64,000 bases of DNA from Chitinophagaceae bacterium (lineage in GTDB: Bacteria > Bacteroidota > Bacteroidia > Chitinophagales > Chitinophagaceae): positions 186,001-250,000 of the forward strand of contig JADJDJ010000002.1 of the NCBI GenBank assembly GCA_016702745.1. The letters are read 5' to 3'. Position 1 is the stretch's first letter, and each line of letters begins with the position of its first letter. Under the pieces are notes generated by a model. It was not told the DNA's origin and searched no databases. It worked only from the letters and a program-made list of their open reading frames with translations. Shown here piece by piece: positions 25,963 to 34,040 of the stretch. A program made the position numbers and the translations under genes.

Positions 25963-26649
25963 TCAAGCCTTTACAAACCTGTAACCAATTCCTTTGATGG
26001 TGATGATTTCAAGTGAGGGATCCTCTTTCAGGTAAGACCTGAGTTTGGTAATATATACATCCAGATTCCGGCTGTTAAAGAAAGAATCATTTCCCCAAAG
26101 CAGATTCAGGATATCTTTCCGGTCAATGATCCGGTCGCGGTTTTCATACAGCATTTTCAGCAATTCGGATTCCCGGAAAGAAAGCTTTCTTTCCTCTTTT
26201 CCATTATGTAGTATTTGCCGGCTTATCTGGAAGGTATAAGTACCCATACTGACAGTACCCGAGAGTTTTGTAACCGTCTCGGTCCGATTCCTGAGCAGGT
26301 GCTGGATACGTACAATCAGTTCTTCCATACTGAATGGCTTACGGATATAATCATTACCTCCGAGATTAAATCCTTTCACCACATCTTCAGTTTGTGTTTT
26401 AGCGGTCAGAAAGATGATGGGTACTTCTTCATCAATTTCCCTGATCTCGTCTGCAATGGTGAAACCGTCCTTGTTAGGCAACATGATATCGAGCACACAG
26501 ATATCCGGTTTTGTATTTTTGAATAGTCCGAGTACCCTTGAACCATCGCTTTCCATCACTACTTCAAACCCGCGGCTTTCCAGACTTTCCCTTACAATTT
26601 TACCAAGAAAGAGCTCATCTTCCACGTATAGTACTTTTGTCTTGCTCAT
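25963..26649 (-). CDS. OmpR-family response regulator (RprY-like)
   Basis: 228 residues. The receiver domain (1-115) has the acidic pair in VEDE, phospho-acceptor Asp54 (CVLDIMLP) and Lys104 (YIRKPFS). The OmpR winged helix (about 130-228) has RKLSFRESELLKMLYENRDRIIDRKDILNLLWGNDSFFNSRNLDVYITKLRSYL. Its start overlaps the kinase stop by 4 bases (ATGA, 26646-26649), so the pair is translated from one message. OmpR-type regulators bind direct repeats with 10-11 base spacing. Just such a repeat is present in the promoter region of this operon and the divergent GLPGLI gene (28184-28203). Confidence 0.93.
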   Translation of the reverse strand: MSKTKVLYVEDELFLGKIVRESLESRGFEVVMESDGSRVLGLFKNTKPDICVLDIMLPNKDGFTIADEIREIDEEVPIIFLTAKTQTEDVVKGFNLGGNDYIRKPFSMEELIVRIQHLLRNRTETVTKLSGTVSMGTYTFQISRQILHNGKEERKLSFRESELLKMLYENRDRIIDRKDILNLLWGNDSFFNSRNLDVYITKLRSYLKEDPSLEIITIKGIGYRFVKA

Positions 26650-28130
26650 ACTTTGATTGTTTTCGGCAGTACAATAATAAACTGAGCGCCTTTTCCTTCT
26701 TCACTCTCCACCCGTATACTACCCTGGTGTTTTTTGATTACCTGGGCCGCATAACTCAATCCCAGTCCGTAACCCCTGGCATTATGGGTATCGCCGTGCG
26801 GTACCCGGAAGAATTTTTCAAAAATCTTTTCCTTGTATTCAGCCGGAATACCAATTCCATTATCAGCTATTTTCATCACCACTTCTTGTTCATTTCCTGT
26901 TAATACAATACGTATTTCCGGATGCTCTCCTCCGTATTTGAGTGCATTATCCACCAGGTTAAAGATCACACTGAGCAGGTGCAGGCGGTCGGCCGGCAAT
27001 GTAACATCTCCTTCCTGTAAAATATGCAGGCTGGCATGTTGTTTTTCCAGTTGCAGCTTCAGGGAGGAGCTTACTTCCTGTACCAGTTCCCGCAAATTCA
27101 GTGTTTCATATCGCAGGTCGATTTCCTTTTTCTCAAACATGGAGAGTTTGAGCACTTTATCCACCAGCAGGCTGAGTCTTTGCAGTTCATTGCCGGAAAT
27201 ATCCAGGTACTCCCGGGTACGCTGCGGATTCTCCATGGCATTGAAATTCTTCAGCGCCTCGATGGCCACCCCAACGGTTGCAATGGGTGTTTTTAACTCA
27301 TGGGTGATATTACTGATAAATTCATTTTTTAATTCAGCCAAACGTTCCTGCTTACGCATATTCCGGTAAAGCAGCACAAATGAAAGAATCGTGATGCCCA
27401 GCAATAGCAGTGAAAATAAAATCGGCATCGCAATTTTCCGGACCAGGAAGGGAAAACTGTTTCCGAGAGATAATTGATAAGTCACCGGTTTGGCAAAGCC
27501 CACGGTAACATAATCACGGTCTTTATCTTCTGCTTTTTGGATACTGTCAGCCACAGTTATTGTAAAGGGTATGTTCAACTCATCTTTTTTCAGTCTTACC
27601 GCATAGGCGCTGTCCAGATCCTGTACCCTGATACTATCCTGCAGTGAATCCACACCGTATAACAGATTTAATATATAGTCTTTGTTGGGAGTTGTAGGGA
27701 ATGGCATTGGTAAATTGCCTGTATCCCTCCCATGGATATTGACCATTGTTTTATTCATGGAAATCACCACGCCTCCCTTGGGTGGATTTTTATGAAGGGA
27801 GTCCAGCATTTTATCACGGATGATATTAACGGTGGAAATCACTTTTTGTCCGGGGATGATTTTCACAGTATCTCTTTCTACTTTATTGTCCCTGTCATCA
27901 ATCATCACTTTAACAACCGGTTTTTCAGCCCGTTCATTCCAGAGAGCACCATCCAGTTTCATTTTGGAAGCCTGTACCCGAACCACGGTTTCCCGGAAAG
28001 CGGCATTGGTCCTGAGTTGCAGGGCCTGTTTTTCCCGCTCATAGTTCTGCCGCAGCCAGAAAAGCTGGAAACCGGTTACCCCTAATATGGCGGCTGTCAT
28101 TAATAATCCCAGCCACTGGAATTTTTTCAT
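26646..28130 (-). CDS. Sensor histidine kinase (RprX-like), two membrane helices
   Basis: 494 residues. Membrane helix 1 lies at about 8-26, a periplasmic domain at about 30-225 with no recognised family, membrane helix 2 at about 231-255. The HisKA domain carries His277 (FISNITHELKTPIATVG). The ATPase domain has the N box NALKYGG, G1 DNGIGIP and G2 RGYGLGLSY. The kinase comes first and overlaps the response regulator by 4 bases. It is divergent from the GLPGLI gene with 138 bases between starts. The layout (large periplasmic domain, no PAS or HAMP visible) is typical of the RprX-type kinases in Bacteroidota. Confidence 0.93.
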   Translation of the reverse strand: MKKFQWLGLLMTAAILGVTGFQLFWLRQNYEREKQALQLRTNAAFRETVVRVQASKMKLDGALWNERAEKPVVKVMIDDRDNKVERDTVKIIPGQKVISTVNIIRDKMLDSLHKNPPKGGVVISMNKTMVNIHGRDTGNLPMPFPTTPNKDYILNLLYGVDSLQDSIRVQDLDSAYAVRLKKDELNIPFTITVADSIQKAEDKDRDYVTVGFAKPVTYQLSLGNSFPFLVRKIAMPILFSLLLLGITILSFVLLYRNMRKQERLAELKNEFISNITHELKTPIATVGVAIEALKNFNAMENPQRTREYLDISGNELQRLSLLVDKVLKLSMFEKKEIDLRYETLNLRELVQEVSSSLKLQLEKQHASLHILQEGDVTLPADRLHLLSVIFNLVDNALKYGGEHPEIRIVLTGNEQEVVMKIADNGIGIPAEYKEKIFEKFFRVPHGDTHNARGYGLGLSYAAQVIKKHQGSIRVESEEGKGAQFIIVLPKTIKV

Positions 28131-28147
28131 ACGTTGAAATCAGACAA

Positions 28148-28155
28148 CAAATGTA
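28148..28155 (-). promoter_or_regulatory. TAnnTTTG promoter of the kinase/regulator operon, with upstream TTTG
   Basis: The minus strand reads TACATTTG, an exact -7 match, 17 bases before the ATG at 28130. A TTTG sits 16 bases upstream (28172-28175), close to the -33 position of Bacteroidota promoters. Confidence 0.7.
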
Positions 28156-28183
28156 TAGCAATGTTCCGGGTCAAAACAGGGCC

Positions 28184-28203
28184 ATTAACCTTTATTAACC
28201 TTA
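28184..28203. promoter_or_regulatory. Tandem decamer ATTAACCTTT / ATTAACCTTA, candidate response-regulator site
   Basis: Two 10-base units, identical at 9 positions, stand head to tail in the gap between the divergent kinase operon and the GLPGLI gene. They lie 39 bases upstream of the GLPGLI -7 element and 28 bases upstream of the kinase -7 element. The 10-base phasing is what OmpR-type dimers use. Related decamers occur upstream of both outer-membrane barrel genes (42151-42170 and 46111-46121). Confidence 0.55.
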
Positions 28204-28242
28204 ATGAAAGGTGGCTTAACTTATACTGAGAAGGGAGAGATT

Positions 28243-28250
28243 TAGCTTTG
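28243..28250 (+). promoter_or_regulatory. TAnnTTTG promoter element of the GLPGLI gene
   Basis: TAGCTTTG matches the consensus exactly and ends 18 bases before the ATG at 28269. Confidence 0.65.
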
Positions 28251-28268
28251 AACAAAATTATAACAGTC

Positions 28269-29077
28269 ATGAAAAGATATCTACTGGCCGCCGTTTCAAT
28301 CTTAACAATCAGCAGCTTGTGCAAGCTCAGTCATCGCAGGGAAAGATAACCTACGACAGGATTTCCAAACTTCAATTCAGTTTTGCCGGTTTACCCGGAG
28401 GAATGGAGCAACAAATGCCCAGTTCCCGTACCGATAAATTTGAACTGACTTATGGCAATAACCAAATCCTGTGGAAAGGGGCAGAAACCGAGACGGATGA
28501 CAATGAGAATAGTTTTCAATCGGAAAACGGTGCACATGTAAGAATGATTGTGGCCGGTTCAAATGATGTGCTGTACTGTAATCTGGAAACCGGCAAAAAA
28601 GTGGAAAGCCGGGAAATGATGGACAAAGTGTTTATCGTGGAAGACAGTATCAGCAAGCTGAAATGGAAAATGGCAGGGGAGACAAAAGTTATACTCGGCC
28701 ACAATTGTATGAAGGCAACTACATCAAGGGTCAGCAAAAGAACCACGATGAATATGGACAACGGCGTGATGGAAAAAAAGGAAATAGAAGATACTTCCCA
28801 GATTATAGCCTGGTTTGCAACGGATATTCCGGTATCATCAGGTCCTGGTGAATTCCAGGGTCAGTTACCCGGATTGATTCTTGAAATGGATGTGAAAGAT
28901 GGTACCCAGATTTACAAAGCAACCAGTATATCAGAAAAAGCAGACCTGGCTTTGATCAAAGAGCCCAGTGGAAAAAAGAGATATACAAGGGCTCAGTTCA
29001 AAGAAGAAGTTGATAAAATGATGAGTGAAATGAATCAGGGAGGTGGAGGAAACCGGAGAGTGATCCGGATGAACTAA
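28269..29077 (+). CDS. GLPGLI family secreted protein, one frameshift in the signal peptide
   Basis: ATG at 28269 encodes MKRYLLAAVSILTISSL; the frame then breaks at 28317-28319. Adding one base (TTG to TTGG) gives SSLVQAQSSQGKITYDR, a normal signal peptide and mature start. The downstream frame from 28319 is intact to 29077, for about 269 residues. It has the family name motif GQLPGLILEMD near residue 200, preceded by WKMAGETKVILGHNCMKATT and IIAWFATDIPVSSGPGEFQG. GLPGLI proteins are periplasmic or outer-membrane partners of unknown function, often encoded beside large carboxypeptidase-regulatory barrel proteins like those at 39248 and 43148. A terminator follows at 29097. Confidence 0.88.
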
Positions 29078-29096
29078 AAAATTAATAAATAAATAG

Positions 29097-29125
29097 AAAA
29101 GCCCCCGCTGACCGGGGGGTTTTTA
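29097..29125 (+). terminator. Rho-independent terminator of the GLPGLI gene
   Basis: AAAAGCCCCC and GGGGGGTTTTT form a strong stem around GCTGACC, followed by T-rich sequence on plus and A-rich sequence before it, so it can work in both directions. It lies 20 bases after the GLPGLI stop. Confidence 0.8.
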
Positions 29126-29159
29126 TTGCCATTGCCCTACAATTTTTATCTTTAAGTAA

Positions 29160-29927
29160 ATGATCCAGAAAGAATTTGCTCAGCGGGTAACCGGTTTGGT
29201 CAGCAGGGACCCGTCCATTATCGGTTTGGCCGTTGCCGGCTCCTGGGCGGATGATGATATGGACGAATATTCTGATCTGGATCTTGTATTGGTAAGCCGG
29301 GAAAAGATCGGTGGCAACAGAGAAAAAATGATCCGCATTGCAAAAGAGTTTGGAGATTTTATCTCTGGCTTTACCGGTGAACATGTAAGTGAACCTCGCT
29401 TGCTGGTTTGTTTGTATGATAACCCGTTGCTGCATGTTGATATCAAATTTGTAACGCTGCAGGAATTTCAAACCAGGGTAGATGACCCGGTGGTAATTTT
29501 TGAAAGAGAGGGCCAACTCAGCGAAGTCATCAGGCTGTATCCTTCACAATGGCCTGCACCTGATTTGCAATGGATCGAGGACCGCTTCTGGACCTGGGTG
29601 CATTATATTGCCACTAAAATTGGCCGTGGTGAATATTTTGAAGCGCTGAGTAACCTGGATTACCTGCGGATGAATGTATTATCTCCATTGATGCAATTGA
29701 AGAACAGTCAGAAAGCCCGAGGTTTGCGGAAGGTGGAAAAAAGGCTCACGCCCTCTGACCTGGAGAATCTGAAGATCACGGTGGCGCAGTATAATAAGGC
29801 TTCATTGGTGAAGGCGCTTGACAACTCGATCAGTGTATACAAATCACTGAGGAGAAAAATAGGTACAGAATCCCTGGAAAAACAAACCGAGACCGAGAAA
29901 AAAGTATGGAGTACTTCAAATCACTGA
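29160..29927 (+). CDS. Nucleotidyltransferase-fold protein
   Basis: 255 residues. The catalytic loop is AVAGSWADDDMDEYSDLDLVLVS (residues about 24-46), i.e. GS followed by DxD after a gap of the usual length, the polymerase-beta-type nucleotidyltransferase signature, with a further acidic residue in HVDIKFV (near residue 100). The C-terminal half is helical (residues 130-235). Similar proteins include aminoglycoside nucleotidyltransferases, but most relatives have no known substrate, so a resistance function should not be assumed. A 7-of-8 promoter match (TATCTTTA, 29147-29154) ends 5 bases before the ATG, so the message may be leaderless. It is convergent with the first kup gene. Confidence 0.82.
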   Translation: MIQKEFAQRVTGLVSRDPSIIGLAVAGSWADDDMDEYSDLDLVLVSREKIGGNREKMIRIAKEFGDFISGFTGEHVSEPRLLVCLYDNPLLHVDIKFVTLQEFQTRVDDPVVIFEREGQLSEVIRLYPSQWPAPDLQWIEDRFWTWVHYIATKIGRGEYFEALSNLDYLRMNVLSPLMQLKNSQKARGLRKVEKRLTPSDLENLKITVAQYNKASLVKALDNSISVYKSLRRKIGTESLEKQTETEKKVWSTSNH

Positions 29928-29972
29928 AGCAGGAAGAAAAGTAAAATCATTCCGTAACTGTTGCCACGCAGA

Positions 29973-31952
29973 TTACATATCCCGATCATCAAAAATTCGC
30001 CTGAGCCGGAGATTGGGCACCTGTCCAACGACCAGTGGAAATTTTTCAATTGTCACATTGGAGGGATCAAGGCCAAAGCCTTTTTCTTCAGACAAACTGA
30101 TGCCTTTGAGCCAGAAATGAATCCGCATCACCAGTTTTTCCAGGAAAGGTAGTTCACCATCCTGGCTGATATATTTTTCCATCACGATAAACTGGAAATC
30201 GCCCACCACATTGCTGCTGGCCAGGCTTTCATAGCGGCTGATCACATTTACTTCTTTGTTGGTCACCAGTTCTTCCACCACTTTCCGGAACATCAGGTTG
30301 ATCCTTGGCGCCATTCTGAAACCCAGTCTGAAATCAATCCTGATAATATCGTTGGGGATGATATGTTCTACTTTGTAATCACAGGTATAAGGATCGTCAA
30401 CGGTATCCACATGCAAAAACCAGTATATATCTGCCCGTTTTGGTTTACGGTTCAGGATAGAATAGATGATTTTGTGTTCTATTTCCTTTGGGTTATCAGC
30501 ACTCGTAAGGTATACGAGGTGGGTCGCAAATTTAGAAACAGTACGGTCATTACTCAGCTCCTGTATTTTGGGTATATAATGTTCCAGTCTCACAAATTCC
30601 ACATACCGGTTTTTGATTTTCCTGGCCTTGTACCAGATAAACATCACCCCAAAAAGCAGGCCTCCCACAATCAATGCCACATAACCGCCATGTGGAAATT
30701 TCTGGATATTGGCCAGCAGGAAACCAATTTCGATAGCCAGAAAAACCAGCAGATAGAGATAAACCCAAAAGGACTTGGCTCTTTTCAATACCAGGTAATT
30801 GGAAAAGAGAATGGACGTAGCAATCATACAAAGTGTAATGGCCAGTCCGTACGCTGCTTCCATATTGGAGGCTTTTTGAAAATATAATACAATACCGATA
30901 CAGCCGGCAAACAATAAGAGGCTGACAGAAGAGATATACAATTGCCCCCTTGCCTCTGTCGGGTATTTTATTTTCAGCTTCGGCCACAGGTTCAGGCGCA
31001 TGGCTTCACTCACCAGTGTATAAGATCCGGAGATCAGTGCCTGGCTCGCAATAATCGCAGCTGCCGTGGCAATCGCAATACCAAAATAAAGGAACCAGCC
31101 GGGCATCACTCCGTAAAAAGGGTTGAACCCGTTATTGATCATTTCAGGGCTGATTGTTTTCCCATGAAAATGACTCAGTAGCCAGCCGCCCTGTCCGAGG
31201 TAATTAATGATCAGACAGCTCTTCACAAAGATCCAGGAGTAGCGAATATTCCATTTACCACAGTGGCCCAAATCGGAGTACAGGGCTTCTGCTCCGGTGG
31301 TACAAAGGAAAACTGCTCCCAGAATATAAAATCCTTTGGGATATACAGATAACAATTTGATACCATAATATGGATTGAACGCCCTGAGAATGCCCGGTTC
31401 ATCTGCCAGGTGAATCATGCCAAGGATGGCCAGCATGATAAACCAGCAAGCCATCACAGGTCCAAAAAATTTGCCAATAAATGCCGTACCGAATTGTTGA
31501 ATGAAGAATAAAAAAGAAAGGATGCCGATCACTATCCAGATAATCGTTGTTTGTGAAATGGTGGAGAGCATCGGTACCTGTTTCAAACCCTCGATTGCCG
31601 ACGTAACTGAAATGGGGGGTGTGATCATCCCGTCTGCAAGCAGGGCGGCACCGCCAACCATGGTCGGAATAACCAGCCAGCGTTTTCTTCTTCTGACAAG
31701 TGCAAACAAAGAAAAAATCCCACCTTCTCCCTTATTATCTGCATTGAGTGTGAGAATAACATATTTAACCGTGGTTTGAAGGGTCAGGGTCCAGATAATC
31801 AATGAAAGGGATCCGGTAACCAGGTCATAGGTTATTTCTTTCCCGTTTGTAATGGCATTCAGCACATACAAAGGGGAGGTACCAATATCACCATAAATAA
31901 TACCAAGGGCAATGAGGAGGCCGGCTAGGGATACTTTTGATTGTGAAGACAT
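29973..31952 (-). CDS. kup: Kup-type potassium uptake transporter
   Basis: 659 residues, normal for the family. It starts with the Kup signature GLLIALGIIYGDIGTSPLYVLNAI and has about 12 membrane helices, then a C-terminal cytoplasmic domain of about 200 residues. Further Kup blocks: DNKGEGGIFSLFALVRRR, GAALLADGMITPPISVTSAIEGL, TTGAEALYSDLGHCGKWNIRYSW and ASQALISGSYTLVSEAMRLNLWPKLKIKYPTEARGQLYI. Kup proteins import K+ with protons across the inner membrane. It is divergent from the KdpD-like kinase gene (32102), with a T-rich direct repeat in the shared 149-base region. A second kup lies at 34041. Confidence 0.95.
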   Translation of the reverse strand: MSSQSKVSLAGLLIALGIIYGDIGTSPLYVLNAITNGKEITYDLVTGSLSLIIWTLTLQTTVKYVILTLNADNKGEGGIFSLFALVRRRKRWLVIPTMVGGAALLADGMITPPISVTSAIEGLKQVPMLSTISQTTIIWIVIGILSFLFFIQQFGTAFIGKFFGPVMACWFIMLAILGMIHLADEPGILRAFNPYYGIKLLSVYPKGFYILGAVFLCTTGAEALYSDLGHCGKWNIRYSWIFVKSCLIINYLGQGGWLLSHFHGKTISPEMINNGFNPFYGVMPGWFLYFGIAIATAAAIIASQALISGSYTLVSEAMRLNLWPKLKIKYPTEARGQLYISSVSLLLFAGCIGIVLYFQKASNMEAAYGLAITLCMIATSILFSNYLVLKRAKSFWVYLYLLVFLAIEIGFLLANIQKFPHGGYVALIVGGLLFGVMFIWYKARKIKNRYVEFVRLEHYIPKIQELSNDRTVSKFATHLVYLTSADNPKEIEHKIIYSILNRKPKRADIYWFLHVDTVDDPYTCDYKVEHIIPNDIIRIDFRLGFRMAPRINLMFRKVVEELVTNKEVNVISRYESLASSNVVGDFQFIVMEKYISQDGELPFLEKLVMRIHFWLKGISLSEEKGFGLDPSNVTIEKFPLVVGQVPNLRLRRIFDDRDM

Positions 31953-32011
31953 TTTCAGAAAATTGCAGCTGTCAAAGCTAGAACAGCATCTTGCACTATG
32001 CGTTCAAAATC

Positions 32012-32033
32012 AAAATCTTTATAAAATCTTTAT
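32012..32033. promoter_or_regulatory. Perfect 11-bp tandem repeat AAAATCTTTAT x2, candidate KdpE-like site
   Basis: The two units are identical and adjacent (32012-32022, 32023-32033), followed by ACCCCCC. They lie between kup (minus) and the KdpD-like gene (plus), 43 bases upstream of the latter's -7 element. The sequence recalls the T-rich direct repeat with a following C-run that KdpE binds at the E. coli kdpFABC promoter (from memory). Confidence 0.5.
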
Positions 32034-32076
32034 ACCCCCCTCGTTTTCTTTAATACCATACTTATATCCTCGGGAT

Positions 32077-32084
32077 TACCTTTG
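32077..32084 (+). promoter_or_regulatory. TAnnTTTG promoter of the KdpD/KdpE-like operon
   Basis: TACCTTTG matches the consensus exactly, with 17 bases between it and the ATG at 32102. A GTG at 32084 is in frame but overlaps this element. Confidence 0.65.
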
Positions 32085-32101
32085 TGTCAACAGTCAGCGA
32101 T

Positions 32102-33238
32102 ATGTTACAACGCCTCACAAAACTCAACCGATCACTGCAGATACTGATCAGCTTCACCCTGGTAACGCTGGTATCGGCAATTTGCTACCTGTGTTCTTCC
32201 TGGCTGGATTATAAAATTGTTGCTTTTTTACTGCTGTTGACGGTATCACTGGTAGCAATTGTATTTGATATCCTGCCGGTATTATTAGCTGCCACGGTGA
32301 GCGCCCTGGCCTGGAATTTCTTTTTTATTGAACCGAGATTCACTTTTCATATCGGGACCGCAGAAGACGGTGTGCTATTTCTGATGTACTTCCTCATTGT
32401 TCTGGTGAATGCTGTATTGACCAACCGTATTCGCCGGATCGAGCAGCAGGTACGGGAAAAAGAAGAAAAGGAGAAAACTGTCCGGCTGTACAATACGCTG
32501 CTTAATTCTCTTTCACATGAACTCAAAACCCCAATAGCCGCGATTGTTGGTGCCACAGATACCCTGATGGCTGCCCCAACAGGTTTATCACAAGAAAATA
32601 AGAAAGAACTGATCACCAGTATTTCTGTTGCCTCCCTTCGGTTAAACCAGCAGGTAGAAAATCTGCTTAGTATGTCAAGACTGGAGTCTGGTTTTATTCA
32701 ACCCAAAAAAGACTGGACCGATGTGAATGAGTTGGTATACGACGCGATTCAAAGACTGGAACAGCCCCTGAAAACAAACCGGTTGAATATTGAAATTGAC
32801 AATAAACTTCCCTTTTATATGCTGGATTACGGGCTGATGGAACAGGTGCTTTATAATATCCTGTATAATGCTGCCATTTACACCCCGTCATACAGCGATA
32901 TCATGATCCGTGTCCATAATAAAGCAGACAAAGTATATACACTGGATACAAAAGATAAATCAAACAGCAAGGTTAAAGCGGAGTCCAATTTTCTGGTGAT
33001 TGAAATTGAGGACCGCGGGCCCGGATTTCCGCCAGATGAAATCAACAGTGTCTTTGATAAGTTTTACAGGCTGAACAACAGCAAAACAGGCGGCAGTGGT
33101 CTGGGTCTATCAATCGTAAAAGGATTTGTAGAAGCGCATAACGGAACAGTCGTTCTTGAAAATGTACCTCACGGTGCCCGGTTCACGATTCAGATTCCTT
33201 CAGAAACATCCTATATCAATCAGTTAAAAAATGAATAA
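32102..33238 (+). CDS. Truncated KdpD-like sensor histidine kinase (DUF4118 membrane domain)
   Basis: 378 residues from the ATG at 32102. The N-terminus is directly the KdpD membrane domain: four helices with YKIVAFLLLLTVSLVAIVFDILPVLLAATVSALAWNFFFIEPRFTFHIG, the DUF4118 pattern. A coiled linker (about 110-128) leads to HisKA with His139 (LNSLSHELKTPIAAIVGATDTLM) and an ATPase domain (NILYNAAIYTP, IEDRGPGFPPDE, GGSGLGLSIVKGFVEAHNG). The usual N-terminal KdpD nucleotide-binding and USP domains are absent. In Bacteroidota those are often a separate protein. No such gene is adjacent here. It overlaps the regulator gene by 8 bases. Confidence 0.93.
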   Translation: MLQRLTKLNRSLQILISFTLVTLVSAICYLCSSWLDYKIVAFLLLLTVSLVAIVFDILPVLLAATVSALAWNFFFIEPRFTFHIGTAEDGVLFLMYFLIVLVNAVLTNRIRRIEQQVREKEEKEKTVRLYNTLLNSLSHELKTPIAAIVGATDTLMAAPTGLSQENKKELITSISVASLRLNQQVENLLSMSRLESGFIQPKKDWTDVNELVYDAIQRLEQPLKTNRLNIEIDNKLPFYMLDYGLMEQVLYNILYNAAIYTPSYSDIMIRVHNKADKVYTLDTKDKSNSKVKAESNFLVIEIEDRGPGFPPDEINSVFDKFYRLNNSKTGGSGLGLSIVKGFVEAHNGTVVLENVPHGARFTIQIPSETSYINQLKNE

Positions 33239-33917
33239 CGCAGCCATACTGGTCATTGATGATGAAGTGCAGATTCGAAGGCTGCTTGAAATCACACTGG
33301 AGAGCAACAGCTTTACAGTGGAATCAGCAGACAGTGCCAAAGAGGGACTAAGAATTGCAGCCAATCATCCACCCGACCTGGTGATTCTGGATCTGGGCCT
33401 TCCCGATGAAAGCGGTCATTCGGTATTGCGCAAACTAAGGGAATGGTATACCAAGCCCGTGATTATCCTGTCAGTTCAAAGCAGTGAGGAGGATATAGTA
33501 AAAGCACTGGACAATGGCGCCAACGATTATCTTGTTAAACCATTTCGTACCGGGGAACTGCTCGCCAGAATCAGATCGGCGTTACGGGGCACTTATGCAG
33601 AAGAAACCAATCCCCTGATTGATGCCGGCGATCTGCAGATTGATTTTGCTGGAAGAACTGTCAGAAAAAACAATGAACTGGTAAAGCTGACTGCTACAGA
33701 ATACAAACTGGTGGCCCTGCTGGCACAGCATGAGGGAAAAGTGCTGACGCATCAGTATTTACTTCGGGAAGTCTGGGGGCCGGGTTATATTAACCAAACA
33801 CAATACCTGCGTGTATTCATTGCACAGCTGAGAAAAAAAGTAGAAACCGATCCCAACCGGCCAGAGCATATTATTACCGAGTCTGGCGTAGGATACCGGT
33901 TTATAGCTAAAGAATAA
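33231..33917 (+). CDS. KdpE-like OmpR-family response regulator
   Basis: 228 residues. The receiver domain has DDE near residue 10, phospho-acceptor Asp54 (VILDLGLPDESG) and Lys104 (YLVKPFRTGELLARIR). The winged helix (about 130-228) has VKLTATEYKLVALLAQHEGKVLTHQYLLREVWGPGYINQTQYLRVFIAQLRKKVETDPNRPEHIITESGVGYRF, which is very close to the E. coli KdpE signature (LTPxEYRLLxxL..HxGKVLTxxQLLxEVWGPxxxxxxHYLRVYMxxLRxKLE). The start overlaps the kinase end by 8 bases, so they are coupled. No kdpFABC genes are present; the flanking kup genes are the likely targets. Confidence 0.94.
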   Translation: MNNAAILVIDDEVQIRRLLEITLESNSFTVESADSAKEGLRIAANHPPDLVILDLGLPDESGHSVLRKLREWYTKPVIILSVQSSEEDIVKALDNGANDYLVKPFRTGELLARIRSALRGTYAEETNPLIDAGDLQIDFAGRTVRKNNELVKLTATEYKLVALLAQHEGKVLTHQYLLREVWGPGYINQTQYLRVFIAQLRKKVETDPNRPEHIITESGVGYRFIAKE

Positions 33918-34040
33918 AAACAGTAATACAAATAATTGAATGGTTGTTCTGCAAATTGATATCAAATGAAAAAATAAAGAACCTGTAGCTAATAACGCAA
34001 CCATTCTTAGCAGCTCATCAATTTTTATAAAATTTTACAA

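Noticed and set aside
29160..29927. Aminoglycoside-resistance gene
   Set aside because: Only the general nucleotidyltransferase loop is recognisable; nothing supports a drug substrate.
33938..34006. Inverted repeat GAATGGTTG...CAACCATTC before the second kup
   Set aside because: Only 9 bases with a 51-base spacer; not distinguishable from chance.
34021..34040. Second KdpE-like T-rich site before the second kup
   Set aside because: ATTTTTATAAAATTTTACAA resembles such a site but touches the ATG and may simply be the A/T-rich start region usual in this phylum.
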